Origin: Sulfitobacter alexandrii
GTDB taxonomy: Bacteria; Pseudomonadota; Alphaproteobacteria; Rhodobacterales; Rhodobacteraceae
Length of the DNA stretch: 64,000 bases
Direction of reading: 5' to 3'
NCBI RefSeq assembly: GCF_001886735.1
Contig: NZ_CP018077.1
Coordinates: 1 to 64,000 of the forward strand
A program made the position numbers and the translations under genes. The notes beneath the pieces were generated by a model. It worked only from the letters and a program-made list of their open reading frames with translations, was not told the DNA's origin and searched no databases. This document shows, piece after piece, positions 43,407-52,642 of this stretch; position 1 is the stretch's first letter; the number at the start of each line of letters is the position of its first letter.

Positions 43407-44465
43407 TCAGAGGTTGGCGAGCATCTGGTCGATGTCGGCCACGGTCTCTTTCTGCGCCGCCGCGATATGGCCCCAGTCGGGCTGGTAGAGCTTGGCGCGC
43501 AGGTCGGCGAAGCTCATTCCGATCTTCTCGCGCACCGCGTCCGAGGCCTCTGCCTCGTTGCTGGCGGGGATGTAGCCCGAGATTTCCATGCCACGCTCCT
43601 GCGGCGCGGCGCCGGCAATGAAGTTGAGCCATTGCGCCACCAGCTCGCGGTCCGCGACGCCCTTCGGCGCCACCACGACATAGGGCAGCAGAAGCGCGCC
43701 TTCCTCGGGGATCACCATCTTGACGTAATCCACGCCCGCCTCGTTCAGCGACCAGACCCGGACGGAGTAGAAGGGCATCGCCGCGACCTCGCCCCGTTCC
43801 AGCATGGTGTTCTGCTGCGCGAGAGAATTGGACACGTTGAGCACGTTCTTCGCCATGCCCTTGAGCAGCTCCATCCCGCCCGCGGTGTTGAACTCGTCGC
43901 CGCCCGCCGCCTTGGAAAGGATGGTCAGGTCGTAGGTGGACAGGTAGATCGGGCGCGTCATGCCCAGCCTACCGGCCCATTTCTCGTCCGCGAGGTTCTT
44001 CCATGACCCAAAGTCGTCCATGGATGCCTCGTTGGTGTTCACGGCGATCCCGTAATAGGCGAAATACGGGGTGATCCCGGCCAGTCGCCCATCCTCGGTC
44101 TTGAGCCAGTATTTTTCGTCGATGTTCCGCATGTTGGGAATCTCGTCGATGCTGAAGGTCTCCAGCATGTCGTCGCGCATCAGGTTCACCCCCTGCACGA
44201 AGGTGCCGATGCCGGTGTGGTACTGCGGGTTGCCCGCCTGCGCGCGGAACTGGGCTTCGGGGTTCGGCACTTCGACGATGCGCACGGCGTTGCCGGTTTC
44301 TTCAGTGAAGGGCTCGGCAAAGGCGCCGGTCCACGTATCGCCGACACCGCCGCCCCACGAGGCGTGCAGGATCTGCCCGCTTTGGGCCATCAGGCTGCGC
44401 GGCAGGGCCAGGGCGGCGGTGGCACCCGCGGCCCCCAGCAGGGTCTGTCGTCTGGTAATTGTCAT
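43407..44465 (-). CDS. ABC transporter substrate-binding protein, PotD/spermidine-putrescine type
   Basis: A 352-residue binding protein. The N terminus ITRRQTLLGAAGATAALALPRSLMAQ has twin arginines and may be a Tat signal. The mature protein starts with ILHASWGGGVGDTWTGAFAEPF, typical of family 1/PotD-like proteins. The FAD oxidoreductase and ATPase of the same operon suggest an amine or amino-acid ligand. It follows the ATPase gene by 18 bases. Confidence 0.9.
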   Translation of the reverse strand: MTITRRQTLLGAAGATAALALPRSLMAQSGQILHASWGGGVGDTWTGAFAEPFTEETGNAVRIVEVPNPEAQFRAQAGNPQYHTGIGTFVQGVNLMRDDMLETFSIDEIPNMRNIDEKYWLKTEDGRLAGITPYFAYYGIAVNTNEASMDDFGSWKNLADEKWAGRLGMTRPIYLSTYDLTILSKAAGGDEFNTAGGMELLKGMAKNVLNVSNSLAQQNTMLERGEVAAMPFYSVRVWSLNEAGVDYVKMVIPEEGALLLPYVVVAPKGVADRELVAQWLNFIAGAAPQERGMEISGYIPASNEAEASDAVREKIGMSFADLRAKLYQPDWGHIAAAQKETVADIDQMLANL

Positions 44466-44483
44466 GATGTGTTTCCTCCTCTG

Positions 44484-45581
44484 TTATCGGTTGGATTCTG
44501 GGATCAGCGTGATCGCGGCGTCGGACCAGCCGACGGAAACGCTCTCGCCGGATGGCAGGGGATGGCCATTGCCCGGCTGGAAGGGCACCTGCGCCAGCAA
44601 CCTGCCCATTTCGCTGTCGAGCGCATAGGTGATCGACCCCCCGGAAAAGCTGTGTCCGTGCACCCGCGCGGCGATCGGCAGATCTCCCGCGCGGCCCAGG
44701 GTCATGTTCTCGGGCCGGATCGAGACCGCCATCGGCGCCCCGGCTTCCTTCGGGCCTTCGGCCCGGTCGATGGCGACCTGCGGCCGGCTCCCTTCCGTCT
44801 CAAGCACCGGGTTGCCCCGCCCGTCGAACGCGACCTTGCCGCGCAGGAAATTCGTCTCTCCCACGAACTTGGCCACGAATTCGGTCCGGGGCCGGTGGTA
44901 CACATCCACGGCAGAACCGCATTGCACCACCCTGCCCGACTGCATCACGGCGATCCTGTCCGACATCGAAAGCGCTTCTTCCTGGTCGTGGGTCACGAAG
45001 ATGAAGGTGATCCCCGTCTCGCGCTGGATGCGTTTCAGTTCCTCCTGCAACTGGCGCCGCAGCTTGAGATCGAGCGCCGACAGCGGCTCGTCCAGCAACA
45101 GCACGTCCGGGGCCGTGACCAGCGACCGGGCCAGGGCCACGCGCTGACGCTGGCCGCCGGAAATCTGGCCCGTGCGGCGCTGCTCGAACCCGGCAAGACC
45201 GACCATGCCGATCATCTCGCGCACCCGTCGGTCCAGGTCATCGGTCCGGTTCCGGGCCCGCAGGCCAAAGGCCACGTTGTCGTAGACGTTCATGTGCGGA
45301 AACAGCGCAAGGTTCTGGAAAACCATGCCGATCTCGCGCTGGTAGGCCGGTTCGCGCGACATGTCCCGCCCCCGCATCAGGATCCGCCCCGACGTGGGCG
45401 TCTCGAAACCCGCGATCATGCGCAGAAGCGTGGACTTGCCGCACCCCGAAGGCCCGAGCAGGGTGACGAATTCACCCGCCTTGATCTCCAGATCCACGTG
45501 ATCGACGGCATTCGTGTCGCCGAAGGATTTGGTCACGTCGTCGATCTTCAGGATGACGGTTTCGGGGTCGGTCTTGGTCAA
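44484..45581 (-). CDS. ABC transporter ATP-binding protein, PotA type
   Basis: A 365-residue ATPase with Walker [10 protein letters not shown], signature [15 protein letters not shown], Walker B VLLLDEPLSALD and a C-terminal TOBE domain (about 280-365). I prefer a TTG start at 45581, which follows GAGGGAG by 7 bases; a GTG at 45611 would add ten residues without a good ribosome site. It is the first gene of its operon, divergent from the acyl-CoA ligase operon. Confidence 0.9.
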   Translation of the reverse strand: MTKTDPETVILKIDDVTKSFGDTNAVDHVDLEIKAGEFVTLLGPSGCGKSTLLRMIAGFETPTSGRILMRGRDMSREPAYQREIGMVFQNLALFPHMNVYDNVAFGLRARNRTDDLDRRVREMIGMVGLAGFEQRRTGQISGGQRQRVALARSLVTAPDVLLLDEPLSALDLKLRRQLQEELKRIQRETGITFIFVTHDQEEALSMSDRIAVMQSGRVVQCGSAVDVYHRPRTEFVAKFVGETNFLRGKVAFDGRGNPVLETEGSRPQVAIDRAEGPKEAGAPMAVSIRPENMTLGRAGDLPIAARVHGHSFSGGSITYALDSEMGRLLAQVPFQPGNGHPLPSGESVSVGWSDAAITLIPESNR

Positions 45582-45680
45582 GGCGTGGCTCCCTCGGGCC
45601 GGCAGCTGCACCGGCGGATGTCGTTTCGCTACAGTCTGCGGGCCGATACCCCCATCAAGTCAAATAGCAAGTCGGAAGGA

Positions 45681-45699
45681 ATTCATTCCTGAAATGAAT
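45681..45699. promoter_or_regulatory. Dyad in the divergent promoter region between PotA-type and acyl-CoA ligase genes
   Basis: ATTCATTCCTGAAATGAAT has perfect 7-bp arms around a 5-base centre and matches the T-N11-A layout of LysR sites. It lies 100 bases upstream of the PotA-type start and about 190 upstream of the ligase start in a 300-base AT-rich region with no other coding signal. The LysR encoded at 49926 at the end of the ligase operon is a candidate binder. Confidence 0.5.
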
Positions 45700-45890
45700 A
45701 TTCAAATTCGGCGCTACGCATCACGCAGCTATCTGAAAAACAGTCATTTAATCCAGAGCATCAATCATGACTTTCTGTTATGTTTTTCACTTCATTCGCA
45801 ATTTGATCCCCGCTGCACAGGCTGGCTTTCTAGGTCGGGAAAGGTGCGACCGCGCCTCGAGCCATGCAGAAAACGGGACATGATCTAGCG

Positions 45891-47492
45891 ATGACGGCTG
45901 TGCCTCTAACCACTTCCGACCAGACCCCCGCCGAACGGCGCGCAGTGATCGAGGCGGCGGATCTGCCGCCAACGGTGCCACATCTTCTGGACAGTGCGGC
46001 GCAGGATTGCCCCGACAAGATCCTGTGGGAATTCTTCGATGAAGGCACCAGCGCCACCTATGAACAGGTCCGCGCGGAAAGCCTCGTCTACGGCGCCCTG
46101 TTCGCGTCTCTGGGTGTCTGGCGAAAGGACCGGGTGGCGGTGATGCTGCCCAACATCCCCGAGATGCCGCTGACCTGGCTGGGCCTTGGCCGTATCGGCG
46201 CCGTGATGGTTCCCGTGAACAACCGCTATTCGGCGCGGGAACTGTCCTACGTGATCGAGAATTCCGGCGCGCACCTGCTTGTCATCCATGAAAGCCTCGC
46301 CAAGGTCCTGGAGGACGCCAACCTCGATGCGCGGGTGCTGATCGTGGGGGGTGACGACTGGCGCAAGCGCCTCGCCAATGCCGAAAGGGAAACCTGTCCG
46401 GCGCCCTCCCTCGGCGGCGACGACCTGATGAACATCCAGTATACGTCGGGCACCACCGGCCTGCCCAAGGGCTGCATGCTGACACATCGCTACTGGCTGA
46501 CCACCGGTATCGTGAACGCCTGGCGGGACGGGCGCCGGTTCAACCGGATTCTGGCGACCACACCTTTCACCTACATGGATCCGCAATGGCTGCTGGTCAT
46601 GGCGCTGTTCCAGCGCGCCACGCTCGTCGTCGGGCGCAAGCAAAGCGCCTCGCGCTTCTCGCGGTGGCTGTCCGAGCACCGGATCGAATTCTGCCTGTTT
46701 CCCGAAGCGGCGAGCAAACAGCCCCCTGCCCCGCACGATTCCCACAACCCGGTGATCCGGGCCAACATCTACGGCGTGCGCGCCTCTGCGCACGCAGAGA
46801 TCGAGCGCCGCTATGGCCTGACCGCGCGCGAGGCGTTCGGGATGACCGAGATCGGCTCCGGCCTGCACATGCCGATGGAAGCGACGGACATGGTCGGGTC
46901 GGGGAGCTGCGGCATCGCGTCCCCCTTCCGCGAAACACGCATCGTGGACGACGCGGGCAACGACTTGCCGGACGGCGAGATCGGCGAGCTGCTGATCCGG
47001 GGGCCCGGCATCTTCGAGGGGTATTACAACAATCCCGAAGCGACGGCGGAAGTGCTTCGGGACGGCTGGTTCCATACCGGCGACCTGTTCCGCCGCGACG
47101 CGGACGGCTTCCATTTCATCGTGGGGCGCAAGAAGGACATGATCCGCCGCTCGGGCGAGAACATCGCCTGCCGCGAGGTCGAAGGCGTGCTGCGCGACAT
47201 GGAGGAGATCGAGGAAGTCGCTCTCGTTCCCGTACCTGACGACCTGCGCGGCGAGGAGGTGAAGGCCTTTGTCACGCTTCAGAACGGTCACCGGCCCGAC
47301 GCGGCCACGATCGCGCGCATCCTGAGCTATGCCGACGGCAGGCTCGCCGCCTTCAAGGTGCCCCGCTACTTCGAATTCATCGAAACGATGCCGCGGACCA
47401 CATCGTTCAAGGTCGCCAAGGCCGAACTCACGAAATCGCGCGAGGACCAGCGGCTGGGCGCTTTCGACCGCGTCGACAACACATGGCGGTAA
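45891..47492 (+). CDS. Class I adenylate-forming acyl-CoA ligase
   Basis: A 533-residue AMP-binding ligase. It has YTSGTTGLPKG, the AFGMTEIG adenylate motif and GWFHTGDLF. The C-terminal catalytic lysine is kept in SFKVAK, but the Gly usually before it is Phe. Similarity to crotonobetaine/carnitine-CoA ligase (CaiC-like) proteins is plausible from overall pattern. An ATG at 45864 would add nine residues; neither start has a strong ribosome site. It begins a plus-strand operon with an amidohydrolase-like and an amidase gene, suggesting degradation of an amide-linked acid. Confidence 0.88.
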   Translation: MTAVPLTTSDQTPAERRAVIEAADLPPTVPHLLDSAAQDCPDKILWEFFDEGTSATYEQVRAESLVYGALFASLGVWRKDRVAVMLPNIPEMPLTWLGLGRIGAVMVPVNNRYSARELSYVIENSGAHLLVIHESLAKVLEDANLDARVLIVGGDDWRKRLANAERETCPAPSLGGDDLMNIQYTSGTTGLPKGCMLTHRYWLTTGIVNAWRDGRRFNRILATTPFTYMDPQWLLVMALFQRATLVVGRKQSASRFSRWLSEHRIEFCLFPEAASKQPPAPHDSHNPVIRANIYGVRASAHAEIERRYGLTAREAFGMTEIGSGLHMPMEATDMVGSGSCGIASPFRETRIVDDAGNDLPDGEIGELLIRGPGIFEGYYNNPEATAEVLRDGWFHTGDLFRRDADGFHFIVGRKKDMIRRSGENIACREVEGVLRDMEEIEEVALVPVPDDLRGEEVKAFVTLQNGHRPDAATIARILSYADGRLAAFKVPRYFEFIETMPRTTSFKVAKAELTKSREDQRLGAFDRVDNTWR

Positions 47493-47499
47493 CTCACCA

Positions 47500-48348
47500 A
47501 TGATCATCGACTACGGCGCGACGCCCCCGATCGAGGAACTTAGCATCGGCGACGGAAGCCACCTGGCCAACTACCGCCGGGTCTATGCGTCGTCCGAAAA
47601 GGCCGCTGCCCGCGGCGAAGTCGACCTCGACCAATGGTTCCGCGACTGTGACGCGGCCGGCATCGGGAAAACCGTGATCAAGGCGCGGGACGTCGAAACC
47701 ACGTTCGGCGGGCGCATCTCGAACGAGGAGGTGGCCGAGGTCGTTGCGCGGCACCCGGATCGTTTCATCGGTTTCGCGGGGGTCGACCCCAACAAGGGCA
47801 TGACGGCCCTGCGCGAGCTGGAGCACGCCGTGACCGAACTGGGCCTGAAGGGCCTGAACGTCCAATGCTTCGAAAACCGGCTCGCCCCGGACGACCGACG
47901 GATGTATCCGCTGTACGCCAAGTGCATCGAGCTGGACATCCCCGTGAACATCCACGTGGGCATCAACTTTTCGCTCAAGTCGTCGCCGGAATTCGGCAGG
48001 CCGGAAACGCTCGACCGGGTGTTGTGCGACTTTCCCGAACTTCGGGTCTGCGCCTCGCCGCCGGGCTGGCCCTGGGTTCAGGAGTTGCTCGCCGTGGCAT
48101 GGCGGCATCCGAACCTCTGGATCGGGCTGGTCGCCATCAGGCCACGGCTCATGACCGTCGACCATTCCGGCTACGGGCCCCTGCTGCAATACGGGCGCAC
48201 CATCCTCAAGGACCGGATGATCGCGGGCACGGCCTGGCCGATGCAGCCCATGGGCCGGGTGATCGAGGAAATCCGTGCCCTCCCCGTCGACGCCGACATC
48301 GCGGATCTCTGGCTGGGCGGCAACGCGCAGCGTTTTCTCGGGATGTGA
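47500..48348 (+). CDS. Amidohydrolase-2 family protein lacking metal ligands
   Basis: A 282-residue TIM-barrel protein similar to amidohydrolase 2/ACMSD-type enzymes in GFAGVDPNKG, NIHVGIN and PLYAKCIELDIPVNIH. The N-terminal metal motif, usually DxHxH, reads DYGAT. The second-sphere His after strand 5 is replaced in ASPPGWPW, and the final catalytic Asp (usual GSDxP) is Ala245 in GTAWP. Only His152 of the expected set remains. It is either metal-independent or not catalytic. It follows the ligase by 7 bases. Confidence 0.82.
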   Translation: MIIDYGATPPIEELSIGDGSHLANYRRVYASSEKAAARGEVDLDQWFRDCDAAGIGKTVIKARDVETTFGGRISNEEVAEVVARHPDRFIGFAGVDPNKGMTALRELEHAVTELGLKGLNVQCFENRLAPDDRRMYPLYAKCIELDIPVNIHVGINFSLKSSPEFGRPETLDRVLCDFPELRVCASPPGWPWVQELLAVAWRHPNLWIGLVAIRPRLMTVDHSGYGPLLQYGRTILKDRMIAGTAWPMQPMGRVIEEIRALPVDADIADLWLGGNAQRFLGM

Positions 48349-48406
48349 CGGGTGCCAACCGGGGAAAAACCGCACATGATGCGCTGAAAGGGAGAGGACC
48401 AGACAC

Positions 48407-49843
48407 ATGACCGACGACGACCTGTGCCGCATGACGGCAACGGACCTGCTGCCGAAACTTCAGACCGGCGAGATCAGGGCGGCCCGCCTCATGCGCGCCG
48501 TGCTGGACCGGATCGAAAGGTTGGATGACCGCACCAACGGCATCGCCCACGTGGACCCCGAGGCCGCGATGGCAGAGGCGGAGGCGCGCGACCGCGACCT
48601 CGCCAGCGGCGAGGCGCCCGGCGCGTTGCAGGGAATACCGGTCACCGCGAAGGATCTGCTCAAGGTCAGGGGCCTTCCGCTCGAGATGGGGTCATTCGCC
48701 TTCGAGGGTCAGGTGCCGGACGAGGACGCCGAGGCCATCGCCCGGTTGCGCCGCAAGGGCGCGATCCCCTTTGCCAAGACGACGACGCCCGAATTCGGCC
48801 ACAAGGTTCTGACCGACTGCCCGACCGAGGGGATCAGCCGCAATCCGTGGGACACCGACCGCAGCTGCGGCGGCTCGTCCGGCGGGGCGGGCATCGGCGC
48901 CGCCATGGGGTTCGGACCGCTGCACGTTTCCTCCGACGGGGCCGGATCGGGCCGCATCCCGGCCTCCGCCTGCGGTGTCGCCGGGATCAAGGCGACCTGG
49001 GGCGCGATCCCGCATGAAACCACCACCGATGTCTTCGGCTCCTTCACCTGTATCGGCGTGATGGGCCGGTCCATCGCGGACCTGGCGCTGGGGCTCAACG
49101 GCATGAAGGGACCGGACCGCCGCGATCCCTGGTCGTTCGGCGGCAGCGCCGACCCGATCACCCTGCCCGACGATCCGGTAGCGGCGCTCAAGGGGCTGAA
49201 GGTTCGGGTTCTGATGCGGACGGTCAACGACTGGGTCCACCCCGACGTGGAAAAGGCCGTGCGCAACGCGGTCGAGACGATGATCGACGCAGGCGCGCGT
49301 GACGTCGGGATGATCGAGGATCCGGTCTACGACAATGCCAGCGCGCTGGTCTACATGCGGGCCTACCAGTATTCCCGGTTCGGTCACCTGCTGGAAGAAC
49401 ACGGCGACCGGATGGACCGGACCGCGCGCATGTCGCTGACACCCGGCCCCACCCATACCTACGACATCCTTGCCACCGCCATGCGGGCGCGCACCGATAT
49501 CCTGCGCGAGGTCGAACGCCAGTTCGACGGGGCGGACATCTACGTGACGCCGACCATTGCCACCCCGTCCCTGTCCGTGGACCAGAAACAGGACGAACCG
49601 CTGGTGGTCGACGGGGTTGAATACGGCCCCCTGCGCGAGGCCTGGTATCCCTACACCGTGCCCCAGAACGCCAGCGGCCACCCGGCCATGTCGGTGCCCG
49701 TGGGCATGTCGTCGGACGGAATTCCCATCGGCATGCAGATCGTCGGTCCGTGGCACAGCGAGGCACGGATCCTTGCCGTCGCCGCGGCCATCGAACGGCT
49801 GATGCCCTGGGCCGACCGCTGGCCGCCCGCCGCGACAGGCTGA
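48407..49843 (+). CDS. Amidase-signature family hydrolase
   Basis: A 478-residue amidase. The Ser-cisSer-Lys triad is intact: Lys in PVTAKDLLKV, cis-Ser in CGGSSGGAG and nucleophile Ser in SSDGAGSGRIPASACG. Its start has a GGGAGAGG ribosome site. It would release ammonia or an amine from an amide. With the ligase and amidohydrolase-like protein it makes a three-gene catabolic unit ending in a nested dyad. Confidence 0.93.
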   Translation: MTDDDLCRMTATDLLPKLQTGEIRAARLMRAVLDRIERLDDRTNGIAHVDPEAAMAEAEARDRDLASGEAPGALQGIPVTAKDLLKVRGLPLEMGSFAFEGQVPDEDAEAIARLRRKGAIPFAKTTTPEFGHKVLTDCPTEGISRNPWDTDRSCGGSSGGAGIGAAMGFGPLHVSSDGAGSGRIPASACGVAGIKATWGAIPHETTTDVFGSFTCIGVMGRSIADLALGLNGMKGPDRRDPWSFGGSADPITLPDDPVAALKGLKVRVLMRTVNDWVHPDVEKAVRNAVETMIDAGARDVGMIEDPVYDNASALVYMRAYQYSRFGHLLEEHGDRMDRTARMSLTPGPTHTYDILATAMRARTDILREVERQFDGADIYVTPTIATPSLSVDQKQDEPLVVDGVEYGPLREAWYPYTVPQNASGHPAMSVPVGMSSDGIPIGMQIVGPWHSEARILAVAAAIERLMPWADRWPPAATG

Positions 49844-49846
49844 TCT

Positions 49847-49889
49847 CCGCCCCGAAGCCTCCGGCGAAGATATCTTTCGCCCGGGGCGG
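49847..49889 (+). terminator. Nested dyad after the amidase gene
   Basis: The outer arms CCGCCCCG (49847-49854) and CGGGGCGG (49882-49889) enclose GGCGAAGATATCTTTCGCC (49863-49881), itself nearly palindromic. It begins three bases after the amidase stop. Similar CCTCCGGCG..GATAT elements recur at gene ends in Rhodobacterales as I recall, so a terminator is the best reading. It also overlaps the promoter region of the following LysR gene. Confidence 0.6.
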
Positions 49890-49925
49890 CCGACGGCTAG
49901 AGTTCGGCACAGGGAGATATTTCAC

Positions 49926-50891
49926 ATGCGGATCACCCACCGGCAACTCGAGGCATTCGTCCAGTTCATGGAAACCGGCACGGTGACGGCTGCGGCGGAC
50001 CGCATGTACGTCACCCAACCTGCCATGAGCAAGATGCTCGCCGGGCTCGAGATCGACCTCAAGCTGCACCTCTTCGACCGGGTGAAGCGGCGGCTGATCC
50101 CGACGGACGAAGCCCGCCTGCTCTACAAGGAGGTCCGCAGGCTCTTTGCCTCGCTCGCCGATGTGGAACGCTTCGCCGAGGATCTGCGCACCTTCCGCAC
50201 GGGCGAGCTTCGGATCATCACCGCCTCCACCATCGGGCTCACGCTGGTTGCAGACGCGGTGGCCGATTTCGCGCGGGAAAACCCGGAGGTCGACGTGTTG
50301 ATGGACATGTCGTCGACCGTCGGGCCCGACGTTCTGGCCGCCAACGTCGACATCGGTTTTTCCGTGACCCAGTTCCAGCACCCCGCGCTCAAGGTGGAAC
50401 CGCTGTTCCACGCGAACTCCGTCTGTATCGTGTCAAAGAATCACCCGCTTGCCGGGCGCAGCCGCGTCGGCCCCAAGGATCTCGAGGGGGAAAGCTTCAT
50501 CTCGTTCACCCGCGACAGCCGGATGCGGCACATCACGGACGGGGTGTTCGAACAGCATCGGGTCAGCCGCAACATGCGGTTCGAGGTCTTTGCCTCGGCC
50601 GAAGCGAACGCGCTGGTGTCTCGCGGCGCCGGTGTTGCCATCGTCGAGCCTCTGGGCGTCCGGCAGCGGTTCTGGCCGGACGTGGTGGCGATCCCCTTCG
50701 ATCCGTCGATCGAATTCACCTTCTCCGCCTTCCGGCCCAGCGACAGGATCGCTTCGCCGCTGGCGAACCGCTTCATGGACATCCTGCGCCGCCATATCCG
50801 CGACATGCATGACGGCGTGGCCTACCTGCCGGACTGGATGGAGGTCCGCCTGCCCGGCAAGCTGCGCGAGAAACGCATCGAGACGCAGTAG
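49926..50891 (+). CDS. LysR-family transcriptional regulator
   Basis: A 321-residue LysR protein with HTH at residues 1-60 (ITHRQLEAFVQFMETGTVTAAADRMYVTQPAMSKMLAGLE). The effector domain has the DVLMDMSS and GVAIVEPLG stretches of NocR/CbbR-like types. It starts after AGGGAG. It sits after the amidase operon and convergent to the dipeptide ABC operon (17 bases apart), so it may control either the ligase-amidase operon or the peptide importer. Confidence 0.9.
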   Translation: MRITHRQLEAFVQFMETGTVTAAADRMYVTQPAMSKMLAGLEIDLKLHLFDRVKRRLIPTDEARLLYKEVRRLFASLADVERFAEDLRTFRTGELRIITASTIGLTLVADAVADFARENPEVDVLMDMSSTVGPDVLAANVDIGFSVTQFQHPALKVEPLFHANSVCIVSKNHPLAGRSRVGPKDLEGESFISFTRDSRMRHITDGVFEQHRVSRNMRFEVFASAEANALVSRGAGVAIVEPLGVRQRFWPDVVAIPFDPSIEFTFSAFRPSDRIASPLANRFMDILRRHIRDMHDGVAYLPDWMEVRLPGKLREKRIETQ

Positions 50892-50908
50892 CGTCCACCG
50901 ATACCGGG

Positions 50909-52639
50909 TCAGCGCGCCTGCAGGGCCGCCCCGCTGTCGCCCTCGAACTTGGGCATCAGGGACAGAAGCTCTGAAGTATAGGGGTGCGAGGGCGCCTCGA
51001 ATATCTCCTCCGCCGGGGCAAGCTCCACGATCTCGCCCGACTTCATCACGCCGATCCGGTCGCACATCTGCCGGATCACCGGAAGGTCATGGCTGATGAA
51101 CAGCAACGTCAGGCCCAGCTCCGCCTGCAGATCCTTGAGCAGGTTGAGGATCTGCGCCTGGATCGACACATCCAGCGCCGATGTGGGCTCGTCGCAGATC
51201 AGGAAACGGGGCCGCGTGGCGAGCGCGCGCGCGATGGAGATGCGCTGCCGCTGCCCGCCCGAGAACTCGTGCGGATAGCGTAGCGCGGCGTCGGGCTCCA
51301 TACCCACATGAACGAGCAGGTCCGAAACGATGCTCTCGGCCTCTGCCCTCCCCGAGGCCAGCCGATGGTGGCCGATGGGCTCGCTGATGATGTCGCGCAC
51401 CCGCTTGCGGCGGTTCAGCGACGAAAAGGGGTCCTGAAAGATCATCTGGATCTGCTGGCGTGTCCGGGGCGCGATCGGGCTGGACTCAGGTCCCGCGATC
51501 TCGACCCCGTCATACCGGATCCGGCCAGAGGTCGGGGCATACAGCCCGGCGACCATGCGCGCGATCGTCGATTTGCCCGACCCGCTTTCACCGACAAGAC
51601 CAAAGGTCTCGCCGCGCCGGATCTCGAAACTGACGTCCCGGACGGCCGTGAAGCTGCGCCGCCACGCGGGGATGATCGAATGATGCTGCACGAACTGCAT
51701 GGTCAGGTTGTCCACCTGCAGGAGCGCGCGGTCGGTTTCGTCCCCGATGCCTGTCCGCCGGCCCAGCCAATGCGTGTTCAGGTCGATCACCGATCGATCG
51801 CGGTCCACTGCCTTGTCCTCGCGGTAGTCTAGCTGCGGGAAACGCTCGAGCCGCCGGTCGCCGCGCGGGACGGCCGCCAGCAGGCTTTGACTGTAGGCGT
51901 GGCGCGGGCCGGTCATGACCTGCTCGGTCGTGCCGGTCTCCACCACCTTGCCGTGGTACATCACCGCGACGCGGTCCGTGACCTCGGAAATCACGCCCAT
52001 GTCATGGGTGATGAAGATCGCCCCCACGTTGCGCTCCCGGCAGAGCCGCCGCAGCAGGTCGAGGATCTGCGCCTGAACCGACACGTCGAGCGCGGTCGTC
52101 GGCTCGTCGCAGATCACGAGGTCCGGATCGGCGCAAAGCGCGAGCGTAATCACCACGCGCTGCCGCATCCCGCCCGAGAACTGATGCGGGTACTCGTCCA
52201 GCCGCACCTCGGGATCGGGAATGCCCACTTCACGCAGAAGCTCGACCGCACGCTCGGTCGCCTGGCGGCGGGACAGATCGGTGTGCCGGCAGATCGTCTC
52301 GGCGATCTGGTCGCCGATGGTCAGCAGCGGATTGAGGCTGGTCATCGGGTCCTGGAAGATCATGCCGATCCGCCGTCCGCGTATCTTGCGGAACGCCGAT
52401 TCCGGCAACGTGTCGATGCGCGTGCCGTCGAACCACACCTCGCCCCCGGCGATCCGGCCCGGCGGCTCCAGAAGGCCGATGACCGCGTTGCCGATGGTGG
52501 ATTTCCCGGCGCCGGATTCTCCGACGATGCCGAGGATCTCGCCGCGCTCCACCGACAGGTCGATGCCGCGCACCGCCTCGACGGTGCCGCGCCGCGTGTC
52601 GAAATGGATCTTCAGGTCTTTCAGTTCGAGAAGGCTCAT
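50909..52639 (-). CDS. Dipeptide/oligopeptide ABC ATPase, DppD-DppF fusion
   Basis: A 576-residue protein with two complete ATPase domains joined in one chain: Walker A GESGAGKST and GESGSGKST, signatures FSGGMRQRV and FSGGQRQRI, and Walker B LVICDEPTTALD and FLICDEPTSALD. Each half ends with the oligopeptide-transporter C-terminal region containing Pro-His-Pro-Tyr-type motifs (HPYTSELL). In many bacteria these are two genes; fused forms are common in this class. Last gene in the operon. Confidence 0.93.
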   Translation of the reverse strand: MSLLELKDLKIHFDTRRGTVEAVRGIDLSVERGEILGIVGESGAGKSTIGNAVIGLLEPPGRIAGGEVWFDGTRIDTLPESAFRKIRGRRIGMIFQDPMTSLNPLLTIGDQIAETICRHTDLSRRQATERAVELLREVGIPDPEVRLDEYPHQFSGGMRQRVVITLALCADPDLVICDEPTTALDVSVQAQILDLLRRLCRERNVGAIFITHDMGVISEVTDRVAVMYHGKVVETGTTEQVMTGPRHAYSQSLLAAVPRGDRRLERFPQLDYREDKAVDRDRSVIDLNTHWLGRRTGIGDETDRALLQVDNLTMQFVQHHSIIPAWRRSFTAVRDVSFEIRRGETFGLVGESGSGKSTIARMVAGLYAPTSGRIRYDGVEIAGPESSPIAPRTRQQIQMIFQDPFSSLNRRKRVRDIISEPIGHHRLASGRAEAESIVSDLLVHVGMEPDAALRYPHEFSGGQRQRISIARALATRPRFLICDEPTSALDVSIQAQILNLLKDLQAELGLTLLFISHDLPVIRQMCDRIGVMKSGEIVELAPAEEIFEAPSHPYTSELLSLMPKFEGDSGAALQAR

Positions 52640-52642
52640 GGC

